DNA from: Pelobates cultripes
Lineage: Eukaryota > Chordata > Amphibia > Anura > Pelobatidae
Reading direction: 5' to 3'
Length of the DNA: 64,000 bases
Assembly: GCA_933207985.1 (NCBI GenBank)
Contig: OW240916.1
Span: forward strand, 296,744,080-296,808,079
Under the pieces are notes generated by a model. The model had not been told where the DNA came from, did no database searches, and saw only the letters and a list, made by a program, of their open reading frames with translations. Shown here in pieces: positions 11,236-23,261 of this stretch (positions are counted from its first letter, which is position 1; each line of letters starts with the position of its first letter). The position numbers and the translations under genes were made by a program.

Positions 11236-13572
11236 AAAGCCTTCCTTCCTCATTAACATACTCCAACAGGTGAGAAGGAAGAAAGAAGAATTCCAAGTGT
11301 TTGGTGTTGCTGGTATCTAGCATGGTAAGAAGGATGACTTCAGAGCATTAGCTTAAGCAGCAATGGGTGGTGGTGATTGGCTTTGTGCGTCAACTGACTT
11401 CTTTAAGCCTATCACAGTTGCTCACTGCTGGTATGAATTGGTATGGCGAAGCTACTGTGTAATCTCTACCTTTGCCATGCCTCCAAAGACCATCAGCTTG
11501 GGGGATGGCAATAATTTAAATGTCAGTAATGTGAGGATATTTATGGGGTGATAAATGTTAAAATAATATTTTCATAAAAATTATCAAAAATTAATTGAAT
11601 TTTTATTATATTAAAATGTATATCTCGGCACTGTTCCCCGAAATTAATAATATAATAAAGCTGAGAATTACCCACTAGTTTAATTCTTTTAGATCCTAGA
11701 GAAAGTCATCAGAGGATTTTACTTCACACAGTAAATCACAATTTCTTTATAAAAATATAATTTATTGTGACAATAATAATAATAATAATATGTAACATGC
11801 GTGACAATCAGTGAATATTTAGGTATAACATAGGCATATAATATGGCAATGGTTTAAACACAATACAGCGGCTAAAAGAACCAGTTGTCAAGAATTTACA
11901 AAATTTATGACAGGACACTTCACTTAGAAATCTTCACAGACAGAAAACTAAACTCCACAGAATACAACAGTGCAGCGAGAAGCAATAAATCCTTGGCTAA
12001 CAGATCACACTGAGTAACCCTTTCATTGCTGGCTACAATACTCCTAGACATATAATATCCTATTATGTCATAACTGTACAATTAAAGTAATGTTCATACC
12101 AGATAATTAACCATTCCTGGAACCATCCAATAAGATAATTCTACCAGATTTTACGTTAGCCGAATTTTAACTTTCCTGCATAAGATACACTATCTTATTT
12201 CAGAACAAATCAATACATCAGGATAAACATCGGTAAGCTAACTTGTTGGCAAATTTACCTTTAAAATATTGTTATCTTTATTCCACCTAGAGGAATGGAA
12301 TTTTTATAACCATATATTCTTAGCTAACTAAGATTTCTAATGATTGAAATCTGACCGAGATTTATCCAGATATAGATATTCTTGCTACTAGTAAATTTGA
12401 ATTAATTTAATTTTAATTAAATAAAACCAGCATAATTACCAGTTATGTTGTAGATGTTCTTATCGGATGAGTAGATAGTCCCAGGAACTTGAATGCAAGT
12501 ATGATTGATGTATATAGAATTGTATTTAATAGAAAAGTGGTGTTGGTTGGAAAGTAATAGTAAAAATTAGGTGTCCAGGAAAGTGTTTCTTGAGTTGTGT
12601 CAAAGAGAGTTTGAATGTGGTCAAAGACTATGAGTCTGTAAATCTTTGAATCTTGAATGTCCAAATGTTCCTCTCTTTCCTTTGTCCTTACTTTTTAAAG
12701 GGCCAAACTCTCTGCATGTCACTAGCTGATAGGACCAATAGGGAACTACAGACTATCATCTAGTTTTTGGTCAGTAGATGGCGCAATCACATCACCAAAA
12801 TTTCTTGTCATGGGGTCCATTTGCCATTATGCATAACGGGTTAACTGAATTTGATGATTATTTTGATGTCATTTACTTATCTATTTTATGTCCCTATAAA
12901 TCAAATTTCCTGCCAATTTCAAAGGCTTTACCCCAGTCTTCGTGGCAGCAATTTTAATCGTAATTTAGAATTGGCACCTCCTAAACTTAATTCCACCCTT
13001 TTTATTACAATGGAACTTTGTAAGATTTAGAAAGTAAAATTAATTACTAAGTGTTATCTGTCACTGGTGTTTGGTTCTTGTGTCTGAGTTTAAAATTATT
13101 TCTATTCCACTAACATTAAGAAATAGTATTCCATCCCCCTTCCTTGCTGTGAGACATCATTCCCTATCACTTATCTTGTTTACATAACACATTCCTTCGC
13201 TCAGACTTGAATGAATAAAGTTACAGAAAGAAAGATATTCTGTGTCTGTCTTGCCTGAAAATACAAAATGGAGTCAGCTTTGTTCTAAGTGTGACTGGCA
13301 ATATACACTTTTAATTTCTGTCTAAATACAAAATGTCTGCCGATATAAATAAACTGTCAGTAAGTGTGGGAATGTCAGAGTTAAAACTGCTTATTTTACT
13401 ATTTTTGAGTTTGGAAGTCAGAGAGGTGAGACATCGAACCAAGTTGATGCAGAAAGCACTTGCCATTGATTTCTTTCATTATCCATTATTTGTTTCAGAT
13501 AATATGAAAATTGCTTGGACTTTGGTGAGTTCTGTATTATTTGTGTATGTATTGTAGGTATTTCACATTTGG

Positions 13573-13780
13573 GTGTGATCCAGTGTTAATTTTGGCGGCA
13601 AATTTCAATTTAGTTTTAGTCATAGTCTTTTGACTAAAAAGCCATTTTAGTTTTAGTCGTAATTTCATTATCTGAATTGTTTTAGTTTTAGTCTAGATTT
13701 AGTTGACTATATCTCAAAAGGTTTAGTCGATTAAAATCTGACTAAAATTGTTAGACAACAAAATTAACACTGGTGTGATC
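13573..13780. mobile_element. hAT MITE with exact 8-bp target duplication
   Basis: The element itself is 13581-13772 (192 bp). It begins CAGTGTTAATTTTG and ends with the reverse complement CAAAATTAACACTG. The 8-bp sequence GTGTGATC occurs immediately before (13573-13580) and after (13773-13780). An 8-bp duplication and CAGTG ends are hAT hallmarks. The interior is rich in TTTTAGTTTTAGTC motifs and is non-coding. Confidence 0.93.
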
Positions 13781-14048
13781 ATATGAAAATTTTTTTTATT
13801 TTTTTTAAAATCATTATGTCCTTGAAGTTTCTCAACTGTGTCCAACATAACTAACTTTTCTAGAATGCTGAGTGAAAAAGGAGAATTGGCAGGTCAGGTC
13901 ATGTTTAAGGTGAATTATTCATATATAAATTAATTTAATGTGCATAAAAGCTTTAACCAAGAATATACAAAACACCATTGTGTTGGCTTCTAGCAGTGAT
14001 ACTCTCAGGGACATTCACTAATTTGAGAATTCAAGGTGAATTTCAAAT

Positions 14049-14596
14049 TTAAAGGAACACTACAGGGCCAGGAACATGCATTCCTGACCCCATAGTGTTA
14101 AAACCACCATTTAGGTAACTTGCTTCTCCCCACCAAGTTAGAAAGGGTTAAAATGTAGCTAATTTCCGGCCCCGCCCTTATCCGCCTCTTTGGCTGACAT
14201 CATCAGAATTGAAGATCTTGGACAATTCAATGCTTTCCTATAGGAAATTGTATTGTATTGCCTGAGATAACCAAGAAAGCGGCGTGGGAGCGGGGCCAAA
14301 CCCAGGTCTGGACAATCAGCATCTCTTCATAGCGTTGCATTGAATCAATGGATCTCTATGAGGAAAGTTTAGCATCTCCATGCAGAGTGTGGAGATGCTG
14401 AACGAGTGTGCAGCACTGCCCCAGGAAGAACCTCTAGTGGCCATCTGAGGAGTGGCCACTGAAGTTGTCCCTACACTGTAATGTAAACACTGCCTTTTCT
14501 CAGTGTTTGCATGAAAATGCCTGAAGGCAATGATTATACTCACCAGAACAACTACATTAAGCTGTAGTTGGTTTGGTGACTATAGTGTCACTTTAA
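14049..14596. mobile_element. TTAA MITE (T2/Kolobok-like), about 548 bp
   Basis: It starts TTAAAGGAACACTACAGGG and ends GACTATAGTGTCACTTTAA. The interior has landmarks shared with other copies here: an AATGCTTTCCTATAGGAAA hairpin, CAATCAGCATCTCTTCATAG and CTCTAGTGGCCATCTGA. The same body recurs in whole or part at 54268-54680, around the hAT at 58190-60474, and at 63080-63330. Confidence 0.8.
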
Positions 14597-15309
14597 TGTG
14601 AAACTTATGTAAATAGCTGATCTGGACAAATGATCTAATTCAGGTATACTTTCGGTTTGGCTACACTGCCATAAATTTAAAAAAACATGTTGAATTCACT
14701 CTTTGGGATCTCACTTTAGTAAATATCCATCTTTATCTAGAATTGCCTTAAAATATAAACCTATATTAAACTCTAAAAACAAGATAAATATGATATCTGT
14801 GTGAGTTTGAAAGTAGATACATTCCAGACAATGGGAAAAACTTTATGTATCTTAACAAAGTTATATGGTTACATTCTAGAAATACTTTTTACGAATTTAA
14901 AAGAACCAAGAGTTATTTGTAAAGTTTAATAACATATCCAATTAGATATGAAGCCTAACATGACTCAAGACAATCCAAAAACTAGAATATCTAGTAGATT
15001 GAAAAGAAACAAAATATATTAATTACCTAAGGACTACGTGACTGTCTTTATTGTAATGCAGTGCAGGGCTTAAATGCTCATTGGCATCTTGGACCATCAT
15101 GCAGTAAAAAATAACAGCAGGGTTAAATTCCTGCTGGTATCAAAGAACTCCAGGTATAATTAGACACCTACCGATAATCTAAGGGTCCCCTCTGTAACTG
15201 TAAACAGTTAGTGCCCCCAGTCTGACAGATTAGCTACGCACAGCATTCAAAGTGAGCGCTGCCCATAGCCCTATAAAACCTTTTAAATTCTGCGGCTGTG
15301 CAATCTCGC

Positions 15310-16028
15310 TCAGAGGGTGTTATATGGGCAGGATTAGGACTGGAATTATGGGTTATATTATTATATTAGATTATGAACAGAATTAGGGTCGGATTATACA
15401 TAGGTTTACAGGATAGATTATCGGTAGGATTAAGGGTTGGATTATAGATAGGATTAGGGTCGGACTATACATAGGAATATAGGATAGATTATCGGTAGGA
15501 TTAAGGGTTGGTTTATAGGTTAGATTATGGATAGGAATAGGGTTGGATTATACATAGGATTATAGGATAGATTATCGGTAGGATTAAGGGTTGGATTATA
15601 GGTTATATTATGGATAGGATTAGGGTTGGATTATACATAGGATTATAAAACAGATTATGGTTAGGATTAGGTTTGGATTATAGGTTAGATTATGGATAGT
15701 ATTAGGGTCGGATTATACATAGGATTATAAAATATATGGTTAGGATTAGGGTTGGATTATAGGTTAGATTATGGATAGTATTAGGGTCGGATTATACATA
15801 GGATTATAAAATAGATTATGGTTAGGATTAGGGTTGGATTATAGGTTAGATTATGGATAGTATTAGGGTCGGATTATACATAGGATTATAAAATAGATTA
15901 TGGTTAGGATTAGGGTTGGATTATAGGTTAGATTATAGATAGGATTAGGGTCGGATAATACATAGGATTATAAAGTAAATTATCGGTTGGATTAAGGGTT
16001 GGATTATGAATTGGTTTAAAGTGTTGAA
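15310..16028. repeat. GGATTATAGG/TTAGGG-like tandem array
   Basis: Degenerate arrays of GGATTA-type units are organised into a higher-order period of roughly 90 bp. Landmarks are GATTAGGGTTGGATTATAC, ATAGGATTATAAAATAGATT and ATGGTTAGGATTAGGG. The units contain many TTAGGG or near-TTAGGG words, so the array resembles a diverged interstitial telomere-like satellite, although it could equally be a chance AT-rich minisatellite. Confidence 0.85.
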
Positions 16029-17143
16029 TTAGGGCAATAGATAAAAGCATGTAGGGTATCAGTGATAATGAGAAAAGAATACAAATATGTGGTGTTTACA
16101 GGAGTGGGACATGTGTGGTTTGTGAATATCGCCAAAATAGAACAAGTGTGAAAAAAAGCACAAAGACAAATATTTTGACCTAGGTCCATAATAACATGGC
16201 TAAATGAAATGTGTCAAAATGCTCTGAACCTGGGGGATGTACCTTCTACAAATATATACTTTTGTATAGCAGTATTGGATTCTGTGATTACTTTAAACCT
16301 TGTAATCTCAGCATCCTAGCTTGCAAAATTTTAGCTTTGAAATTCACTCCATAGAATATTTGCTCTATAACTTCTAAAAAGTAACTGAAATCCTAGACAT
16401 ATTAGATATTTTATCAATCAGGACTTAATCAGGAATTAGTGAATCTATTTGAAGTTAGTTTTCTTTAGTTGCATGTGGTGTGTAGAAATTCTTAAATGTA
16501 AAACTGAGGTAAAAAAGTAGTTTTCCCCAACCCCCCCTCCATGTTTCAATATTTTTTCCCTGTTTAATATTGTGTTACGTTTACACATTGGATATCAAAA
16601 GAAAGCCCTATTTCTCCAAGGGCTTGGTAACAAACATATCTCATCTCAAAATATCCTTTGTCCTTATGTGGTTAATGAATGCAAGACAGTTTTAATATGT
16701 GACTATTTGTGATTTCATGTATTGTTTTCCATTTGCCAAACATGAAAGAAAAGTTACAGTATTCAGTCTTACAGAATTTTTACTGTGTTTACTAATTTAT
16801 TTATTTTTTCCAAAGGGACAAAAAAAAACAACATATCTTCAAATCTTGGGGATTTACATCAAATCTATGAACATCTATCAAATGGTATATTTTATTTACG
16901 ATGCGTATAAAAAAAATGTAAAATATAATAATTTATTATTCATATAAATGCATGCGAACATATGGATCAGCTCCAGCCTCTAGTAATATATTGTTGGTAT
17001 TGGTTTATCTCCTACTATTTTAGTTTCTAGTTTAGTCATTGCTTGTTTTTATATTGTATTTTGTTGATTTATAAAACAAAGCATTACATGAAAATCACCT
17101 TGGAAACATGGAAAATGGTAGCACAATTTTATAGCAGTCTTAC

Positions 17144-17270
17144 CATTGTCTGAACTCTCCCCGTCATCAAGAAAGAATGCCATGTGATAGTTACCAACAT
17201 GTGCCGGGTATGTCTTTTCTAGTTCACATAATGGAGGGTAATGTGTAACAAAAAGTGTTAGTGACTGAAC
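17144..17270 (-). CDS. msh3: msh3 exon 22 equivalent (switch-histidine segment of the ATPase)
   Basis: A 127-base exon with acceptor ATGTTTTCAG and donor G|GTAAGA. It reads in phase 0 from exon 21 and leaves one base for exon 23. The opening [17 protein letters not shown] contains the switch (H-loop) histidine of MutS ABC-type ATPases, and [11 protein letters not shown] follows. The tail is a short acidic/serine segment (DDGESSDN) in the variable loop that is longer in mammals. There are no disabling changes. Confidence 0.97.
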
Positions 17271-17695
17271 CTGAAAACATGAGAGATATATTATAAATAC
17301 ATCATAAAGAATGAACAATATGTTGTATATGAACAAATACATAACAAAATGATCAATAAACCCAAGATAATAGTATTAATTGGAATTTCTATAATGGAGT
17401 TTCTATTATAAAATGTCCTAATATACTCAAATGATATACTCATTTGCAAGGGCTACTATTTCAAATGTGCATGCGCCCAAAGAGCTCCCAATACTTTTTG
17501 TAGGAAAAAAATAAACAAAAAAAGTCATTTTTGTAGAACATCAAGCAAACTGCATAAAAATAAGTTAACTTCAGTTTAAACCTCTCTTGTGTAATGAATA
17601 ATGCAGGGCAGTCATGGCTAACATCACCAGAAAATGTCCTCTATCTATAAGACATATAACATGCCTTTCTGTACATTGATAAATTATTACTGTCA

Positions 17696-18260
17696 GGGTT
17701 GCTGACGTCTTACCCGGTTCCTCCGGCGTTCTTCTGGATGCTGCATGTTTTCTCAGTGTGTCCTTTTATTCACCCCCAAATTTGCATCCAAATGATGCAA
17801 TCGCCAGACCAAATCCAGAGTGCTCCGATGGCATCATGGGTCGGCCTGATATGGTTTTGTACTGCCCTAAGTCATCTGCGACTCTAAGATGATGTTTTCC
17901 AATAGGAAACAAGCCCTGCCTATTTATACTTACATGTCTCACTTGTGGTTGCCCTTTTGTGGTTCAAGTTAGCCCAACAGAGTGTTCTTCTACATTCAGT
18001 ATGTCTGGTAACCGACCCTTGGCTTGTTTATCGTTACTCCTGACCTCTGCACTCCTTGGACCTTGGCTGGTATACCATTTATCTTGTTTTCTCCTATCCT
18101 TGACCTTGGCTTTACTCTCATTCTGCCCACCATCAGCCCAGCAACTCTAAGGACCGGTATAGGGCTAGTCTATCCTTTGTTGTGTTCTGGGCCTGTGTTA
18201 TTAAGTTCCTACCCTATCCTGGCAAATACAACCACGCCACGTGCAGTAACTCGACTGATG
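17696..18260. repeat. Possible LTR-like interspersed segment
   Basis: It opens TGTCAGGGTTGCTGACG and is pyrimidine-rich with repeated CCTTGACCTTGGC-type words (near 18060 and 18100). Base composition is clearly more GC-rich than the flanks. It is reminiscent of retrotransposon LTR or UTR sequence, but no second copy, primer site or target duplication is visible. Confidence 0.3.
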
Positions 18261-18438
18261 TCTCAAAGATGCAGGCATTTCTACAAAATAGGTTTTATGT
18301 TATTCCAGCACAGGATGTTTGCTACACTAGATGTGGTGAAAATTCTGTATACTTTTATACCACATAGATAAGGGATACAATTAGTCAGCAGAGAACAAGG
18401 AAGTTGGTCAGCAATGTAGCTTTGATTTTGCCCTGATA

Positions 18439-19799
18439 TTAAAGGACACCCTAAGCACCAAAAACAAGTTTAGCTTAATGAAGCAGTGTTGGTGTATAAA
18501 TCAAGCCCCTGCATTCCCACTGCTCAGTTTTCTGCCAATTGGAAATTAAACTGCTTTGTTTATGTAGCCCTCCACTGCCTGTGACTCACGTAGCCTCCCT
18601 ACATACTCCCTGTAAACAGAGTAGTGATTAAAGTTCAATTCAACAGAGCAGGAAGTAAGACATTCTAAAGTAAACAGACTGTGCTGTAAGATGTGATTGA
18701 AAGTGAAATCATATTTTCATGTTGGTTGTATGAGTCACAGCCAGAAGAGCTGCATTAAAGCAAAGAAAACTGATTTAACCCCAAATAGGGTTCTCCGAGA
18801 ACACAAATGGAGTTCCGCCATAATAATTGAGGTGGGTGGTGAGGGAGCTGAGCAGGGGAGAGTGCTCCCTCGATGCCCGCTTCAATTATCGCGGCAGCCT
18901 TTATTGCAGCGCGCATAGCAGTGATGCCAGAGCAGGAATATGACGTCACTCCGGCATCACTAAGAGGCACGCAAGGGAGTTGAGCAGGAAGATCACTGCT
19001 CCCCCGCCACCCGCACGCCAGACACTCAGCCCTGGAACCCAGGGACTGCACACCAGACGCTCAGCCCAGCCCCACTGGACCCCAGGGACTGCACGTCAGC
19101 CACTCAGCCCAGCAGCCCCACTGGACCCCAGGGAAATAGAGACTCCATACCAGCACTCCCAAAGGTAGGGAGGCTGGGTGGAGTGAAATTTAAAAAAATA
19201 AAATAAATTGTGTGTGTGTCTATTAAAGCGTTTGTATGTGTGTGTTGTCAGTGAGTGTGTGTGTATGTGTGCTGGTCAGTGAGAGAGTATATGTGTTTGT
19301 ATGTGTGTCTGTCAAAGAGTATGTGTGTCTCTGTGTGTCACTGGCACATACAAACACAGATACACACACCTTGACCCACAGACACACACCAACACATACA
19401 AAAACGGCGCAAATTTTTTTTAACCTGGGGGCGGGGAAGGTGGGGGTTACATGATGTTGATACACTAGGTCTAAGGGTTCCACGGGAAAAAATAATTGGG
19501 TTTCTTGAACCCTTTTTCATTTATGATAGAGTAATGCCCTATTGGCTTTATGCCATCATTCCCTCATACAAAAATACACACAGAATTGATATTAGTTCTG
19601 TTACACGTGCCGGCGGTGCAACTAGCCCTCGGCACACAGGTGCAAATAACTTAGGATGTGCAGTGTTTTTTATCAGAAATACTGCACATCCAGACTCCTA
19701 CCACCATGACCATTTCAAAAAGTAAAAGTGGCCAAGGTGGTTGGAGTAGCCCTAAACTGCTTCATCAAGCTAAAGTTGTTTTGGTGTTTACAGTGTTAA
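18439..19799. mobile_element. TTAA MITE interrupted by GC/GT-rich DNA
   Basis: The left end is TTAAAGGACACC with AGTTTAGCTTAATGAAGCAG. The right end carries CTGCTTCATCAAGCTAAAG and finishes at TTAA, so the two ends are inverted copies of each other. Intact relatives are about 540 bp, but this copy is 1,361 bp. The excess (about 18790-19720) includes GATGCCAGAGCAGGAATATG, CCCCACTGGACCCCAGGGA repeats and a GT-rich microsatellite, and it resembles the segment at 57700-58170. Confidence 0.6.
19207..19410. repeat. GT/CA-rich microsatellite
   Basis: Imperfect (TG)n with GTCAGTGAG and GTATGTGTG interruptions, turning into a CA-rich stretch after 19345. It yields low-complexity frames on both strands that are not genes. 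Confidence 0.9.
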
Positions 19800-20118
19800 T
19801 GAAATGCTCTTGCATTTGATTAAGAAGTCTGAATTGGTTATTCAGTGGTAATAGTCATTAAGAGTTGTGTTAACTCTGCAATCATAATATGCCACATCTA
19901 TAAAAATGGCAATGGTTTATATTACAGGGTTAAAACTAAAAGGCCACTGCACCCAGACCACTTCATTGGGATGAATTGGTCTGCGTGCCTTAAGTCGACT
20001 TTTAAAATATTTGTTTTACAACTTTTAAAACATTTTCTGTTATGAACACAAGAAACAATAATTCAGGTTTTATTTAAACAAATTAATAAAAAAAAAAAAA
20101 AATAAAGCTACCACTTAC

Positions 20119-20305
20119 ATCTCTTATAAAATATTCAAGCGTGGCATAGGCAATAGCTATTCCATCATGGGTACTGGTGCCTCTTCCCAACTCATCCAAT
20201 ATAACAAGCGACTTAGATGTTGCAGCCTTTATTATATCTGCAGTCTCTGACAACTCTTCCATAAACGTGCTTCGACCTTTATATATGTTGTCTGCAGCTC
20301 CCATT
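20119..20305 (-). CDS. msh3: msh3 exon 21 equivalent (Walker B / signature region)
   Basis: A 187-base exon encoding the heart of the MutS domain V ATPase. It starts after acceptor TTTTATAG. Its first base completes a codon, and [18 protein letters not shown] follows, containing the signature-loop serine region. [16 protein letters not shown] follows, carrying the Walker B aspartate-glutamate and D-loop. It ends FIRD at donor GAT|GTAAGT. The sequence is nearly identical in pattern to vertebrate MSH3 and distinct from MSH2 and MSH6 in the NIYKG and YFIRD positions. It is intact. The preceding exon, which should carry Walker A, was not found in this window. Confidence 0.98.
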
Positions 20306-20384
20306 CTATAAAATATATATAATGTCAATGATAAAATTTTAATTAATACATTGTTAATGTTTTTAATAACAAAACATAGTAAAA

Positions 20385-20417
20385 TATATATATATATACA
20401 CACACACACATATATAC
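20385..20417. repeat. (TA)n(CA)n microsatellite
   Basis: A short TATATATA run turns into CACACACA and then TATATA, about 80 bp upstream of the exon 21 acceptor in gene orientation. Confidence 0.9.
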
Positions 20418-21107
20418 ATTTCTACCCTGGCAAGTAGATATTTACCTCTGGTGAGTGTACCACGAACCACACAGGCTCGCAATGGCGAAGAATCTTTAAG
20501 GGCTGACTACTTGCATAGGTGTGTGTTCATATATGGATGTACGCACACATACACAGTAGAGGATTTAAACGTGGAATTAGATAGACAGACAGAATGGCAA
20601 AGCTCACCTATACATTTATTTATTTATTTATAAAATATTTTACCAGGAAAGATACATTGAGATTTCTCTCGTTTTCAAGTATGTCCTGATGTGCTGATGA
20701 CAAAAAAATACAACATACACAATTCAGCACACTATATAATAAACTAACTTTAAAGTCCACAAATATTTTCAAAACAATCTGTCAAATCTAGTCAAAATGG
20801 AGGTACATTGATGTTGTGACCGGCTTACATAACAACAATGTATGCTCATATAGTGAAACCAAGTGCCCATTATTTTACCAAACTCAGATGTATATTAATA
20901 AAACATCAGGACCCCAAACGTTGACCAATAAAAGTTATGTTTTATTTTTTACGAAGTCCTTGAAGTGTTGTGATTATTGTCGTCTTACATTTTTGCTAAA
21001 TTATGCGCAGGGCATATATTTTTACATTTATATAATCATGGGAAATTCAGTGTACTCCACTTCATAACCAGGTAAGCCAGAAAATGCACAGACTTATATC
21101 TAATTAT

Positions 21108-21643
21108 TTAAAGGGACACTATCGTCACCAAACAACTTTAGCTTAATGAAACAGTTTTTGTGCATAGATCATGAAGTTTCACTGCTTAATTCACTGACAT
21201 TTAGGGGTTACATTACTTTTGTTTCTGTTTATGCAGACCTAGCTGTGACTGCCACAGCCTGCATGAAAACAAAATAGTTTAATTTTCAATTAGATGTAAC
21301 TTACTTCAAAAGTGTTTATCTCCTGCTCTGTAAATGTAACTTTAACTAAATACAGGAGGCCCCTGCAGGGTCTAGCAAACTATTAACAGAGCAGGAGATA
21401 AGAAATTCTAAATAAAACACGATTTGCAACAAAGGAAGTGTAAACATTAGATGACTCTTTGGAGAAAGTGTTTAGGCAGGCTGCGTATGTCACATGCAGG
21501 GAGGTGTGTCAAAGCTGCATAAACAAAGTGATTTAACTCCTAAATGGCAGGGAATTGAGCAGTGAGACTGCAGAGGCATTAACTATAAACCAAAACTGCT
21601 TCATTAAGCTAAAGTTGTTTGGGTGACTATAGTGTTCCTTTAA
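21108..21643. mobile_element. TTAA MITE (T2/Kolobok-like), about 536 bp
   Basis: It starts TTAAAGGGACACTATCGTCA and ends GACTATAGTGTTCCTTTAA. Inside the ends, ACAACTTTAGCTTAATGAA pairs with TTCATTAAGCTAAAGTTGT. The centre holds TCTCCTGCTCTGTAAATG and its inverted partner ACAGAGCAGGAGATAAG. The structure is complete and the nearest full relative is 60780-61319. Confidence 0.88.
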
Positions 21644-22586
21644 AATAATACACAATAAAGCAATTTTATGTGCAAACTTTCATTTTTTTAGGAATAATAA
21701 AACCTGTCAGTTTTCCTTGAAGGATTGTGCAGTGATGCTGGAGACCCCTGGAGTCCGGTGGCCAGGAGGGGCTTATGGCCTCCTAACATTCTTTCCCTGG
21801 AGTTGTGCAACCCAGTGTAGTGTGCTGCCCAGCTTCTCTATTTCTGGTTAAATTTTAACAAGTTACAAAGAAACTCCTAGTATGTTAATGTGAAAAATTT
21901 AGGATTTGACTCAGAATCTCAAGCGATCTTTTAATCATTTATTATTGAAATCGCAACTGGGGGTATTTTGATTTAAGTCTGCACAGTTACTGCAAATCAA
22001 TATCATAGATTGAATAAATAAAAATAAAATAACAGATGCTAGCGGATATTTATTGGTATACAGCGTAGCATAAAGCTCCCCAGATTGTCTTTAAAAACAG
22101 CTGCGGGACATATGAAGGCGATCAATACAATACTCTTGTGGAGCTTCTCATTCAGTGCTTAGTCAGTAGATATATCTGTAATACGCAGTATCTCACACAA
22201 AAGGGAAGGATTATAACATGCAGAAGCTCATTCAGACTGAAACACTGTATCTTTCCAGTAACGTGCAGTACCGTATCAAGAACTGGAGCACTGTACCCAG
22301 GGCCACCCATACAGCTGCCTTAAAATGGCTGTCACCTCAAACTTTCATTTATCCTGTTGTTTCCTATTGTATTTTTTGCTACACTTGACAATCTAGACAA
22401 AACTAAACCAGAGCTACAGCACTGTATCAAGCTCTACAACCAGTAATTCTGGGTCCCTTACAGAACCTTTTGCGGGGTATCCAAATAACTGGGCAACGCC
22501 TGCCACTTAACGGACTATAACGCACATGGGATTACTACTTGAAAATAACTTAAATCTGTGTATAATTCACAAGTTAACCCATTTAC

Positions 22587-22619
22587 GCCGTTAGGACATG
22601 TCATTATGTCCTCAACGGC
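22587..22619. repeat. Short hairpin repeat
   Basis: GCCGTTAGGACAT is followed by a short spacer and ATGTCCTCAACGGC, forming a near-perfect stem. It sits just after TTAACCCATTTAC, so it may be one end of another TTAA palindromic MITE whose other boundary is not clear. Confidence 0.55.
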
Positions 22620-23261
22620 ATGGGCTTCAGAGACGTAAGAGCGTAATGACGCGTTCTAAAGTCTGTGCCCCTGCAGTCCCCCAAATCATACTCGGCTCCC
22701 CGGATCCAATCAGGAGGACTGCCTGGCAACCCAGGCAGTGCCACTGTGGCCAATCTAGTCAATCTGAGTCATGTGATTGCGGTGACAATGCTATCACGTG
22801 ACTCAAATCGGCCTGACAGGCAGGATTGCCAGGATTGTCAGACATGTTCCACAATATAATTAGTAAAATAAACTAGTAATATATAAATAATTTATATTTA
22901 CATGTACAATTAAACTTTATTCATATTTATATATAATTTCATTTTATGCGCAGTTTTATGTTATAGATAATGCCAATGATACCTTTTTTATTGGACTAAC
23001 ATAATACTTAAAAGACAAGTCTTTGAGAGTTTTCCTCTCTTCCTCAGGTCTTAAGCAATACAGATCAATATGATAGAGTTTAACACTTAAAATAACTAAT
23101 GTTGTTAGAGAAGGGGAGGGGGGCAAATGGGGTGTCATAAATAGCAGAAGATGTGTCGGAGAGTGAAAAGGGCAGATTAGGTGAGAAAAGACATGACATA
23201 AGTAAATAAACAGGAATGTCAATAAGCTAATAAAAAAACAGCAGAGAAAGGCATACAAATA

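Larger units (their letters stand above)
10064..17143 (-). other. msh3: msh3 intron 22 (about 7.1 kb)
   Basis: The intron runs from donor G|GTAAGA of exon 22 to acceptor TTTACAG of exon 23. It contains TTAA MITEs, a hAT MITE and a telomere-like tandem array, listed separately. Between 11236 and 13570, 14597 and 15300, and 16030 and 17143 I see only AT-rich sequence with short simple repeats such as (AAT)n near 11775. No exon was recognised. Confidence 0.85.
17271..20118 (-). other. msh3: msh3 intron 21 (about 2.8 kb)
   Basis: The intron runs from donor GAT|GTAAGT of exon 21 to acceptor TTTTCAG of exon 22. It contains a T15 run (A15 on the plus strand, 20088-20102) that begins 16 bases after the donor. 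A repeat-like segment lies at 17696-18260 and a split TTAA MITE at 18439-19799. Confidence 0.85.
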
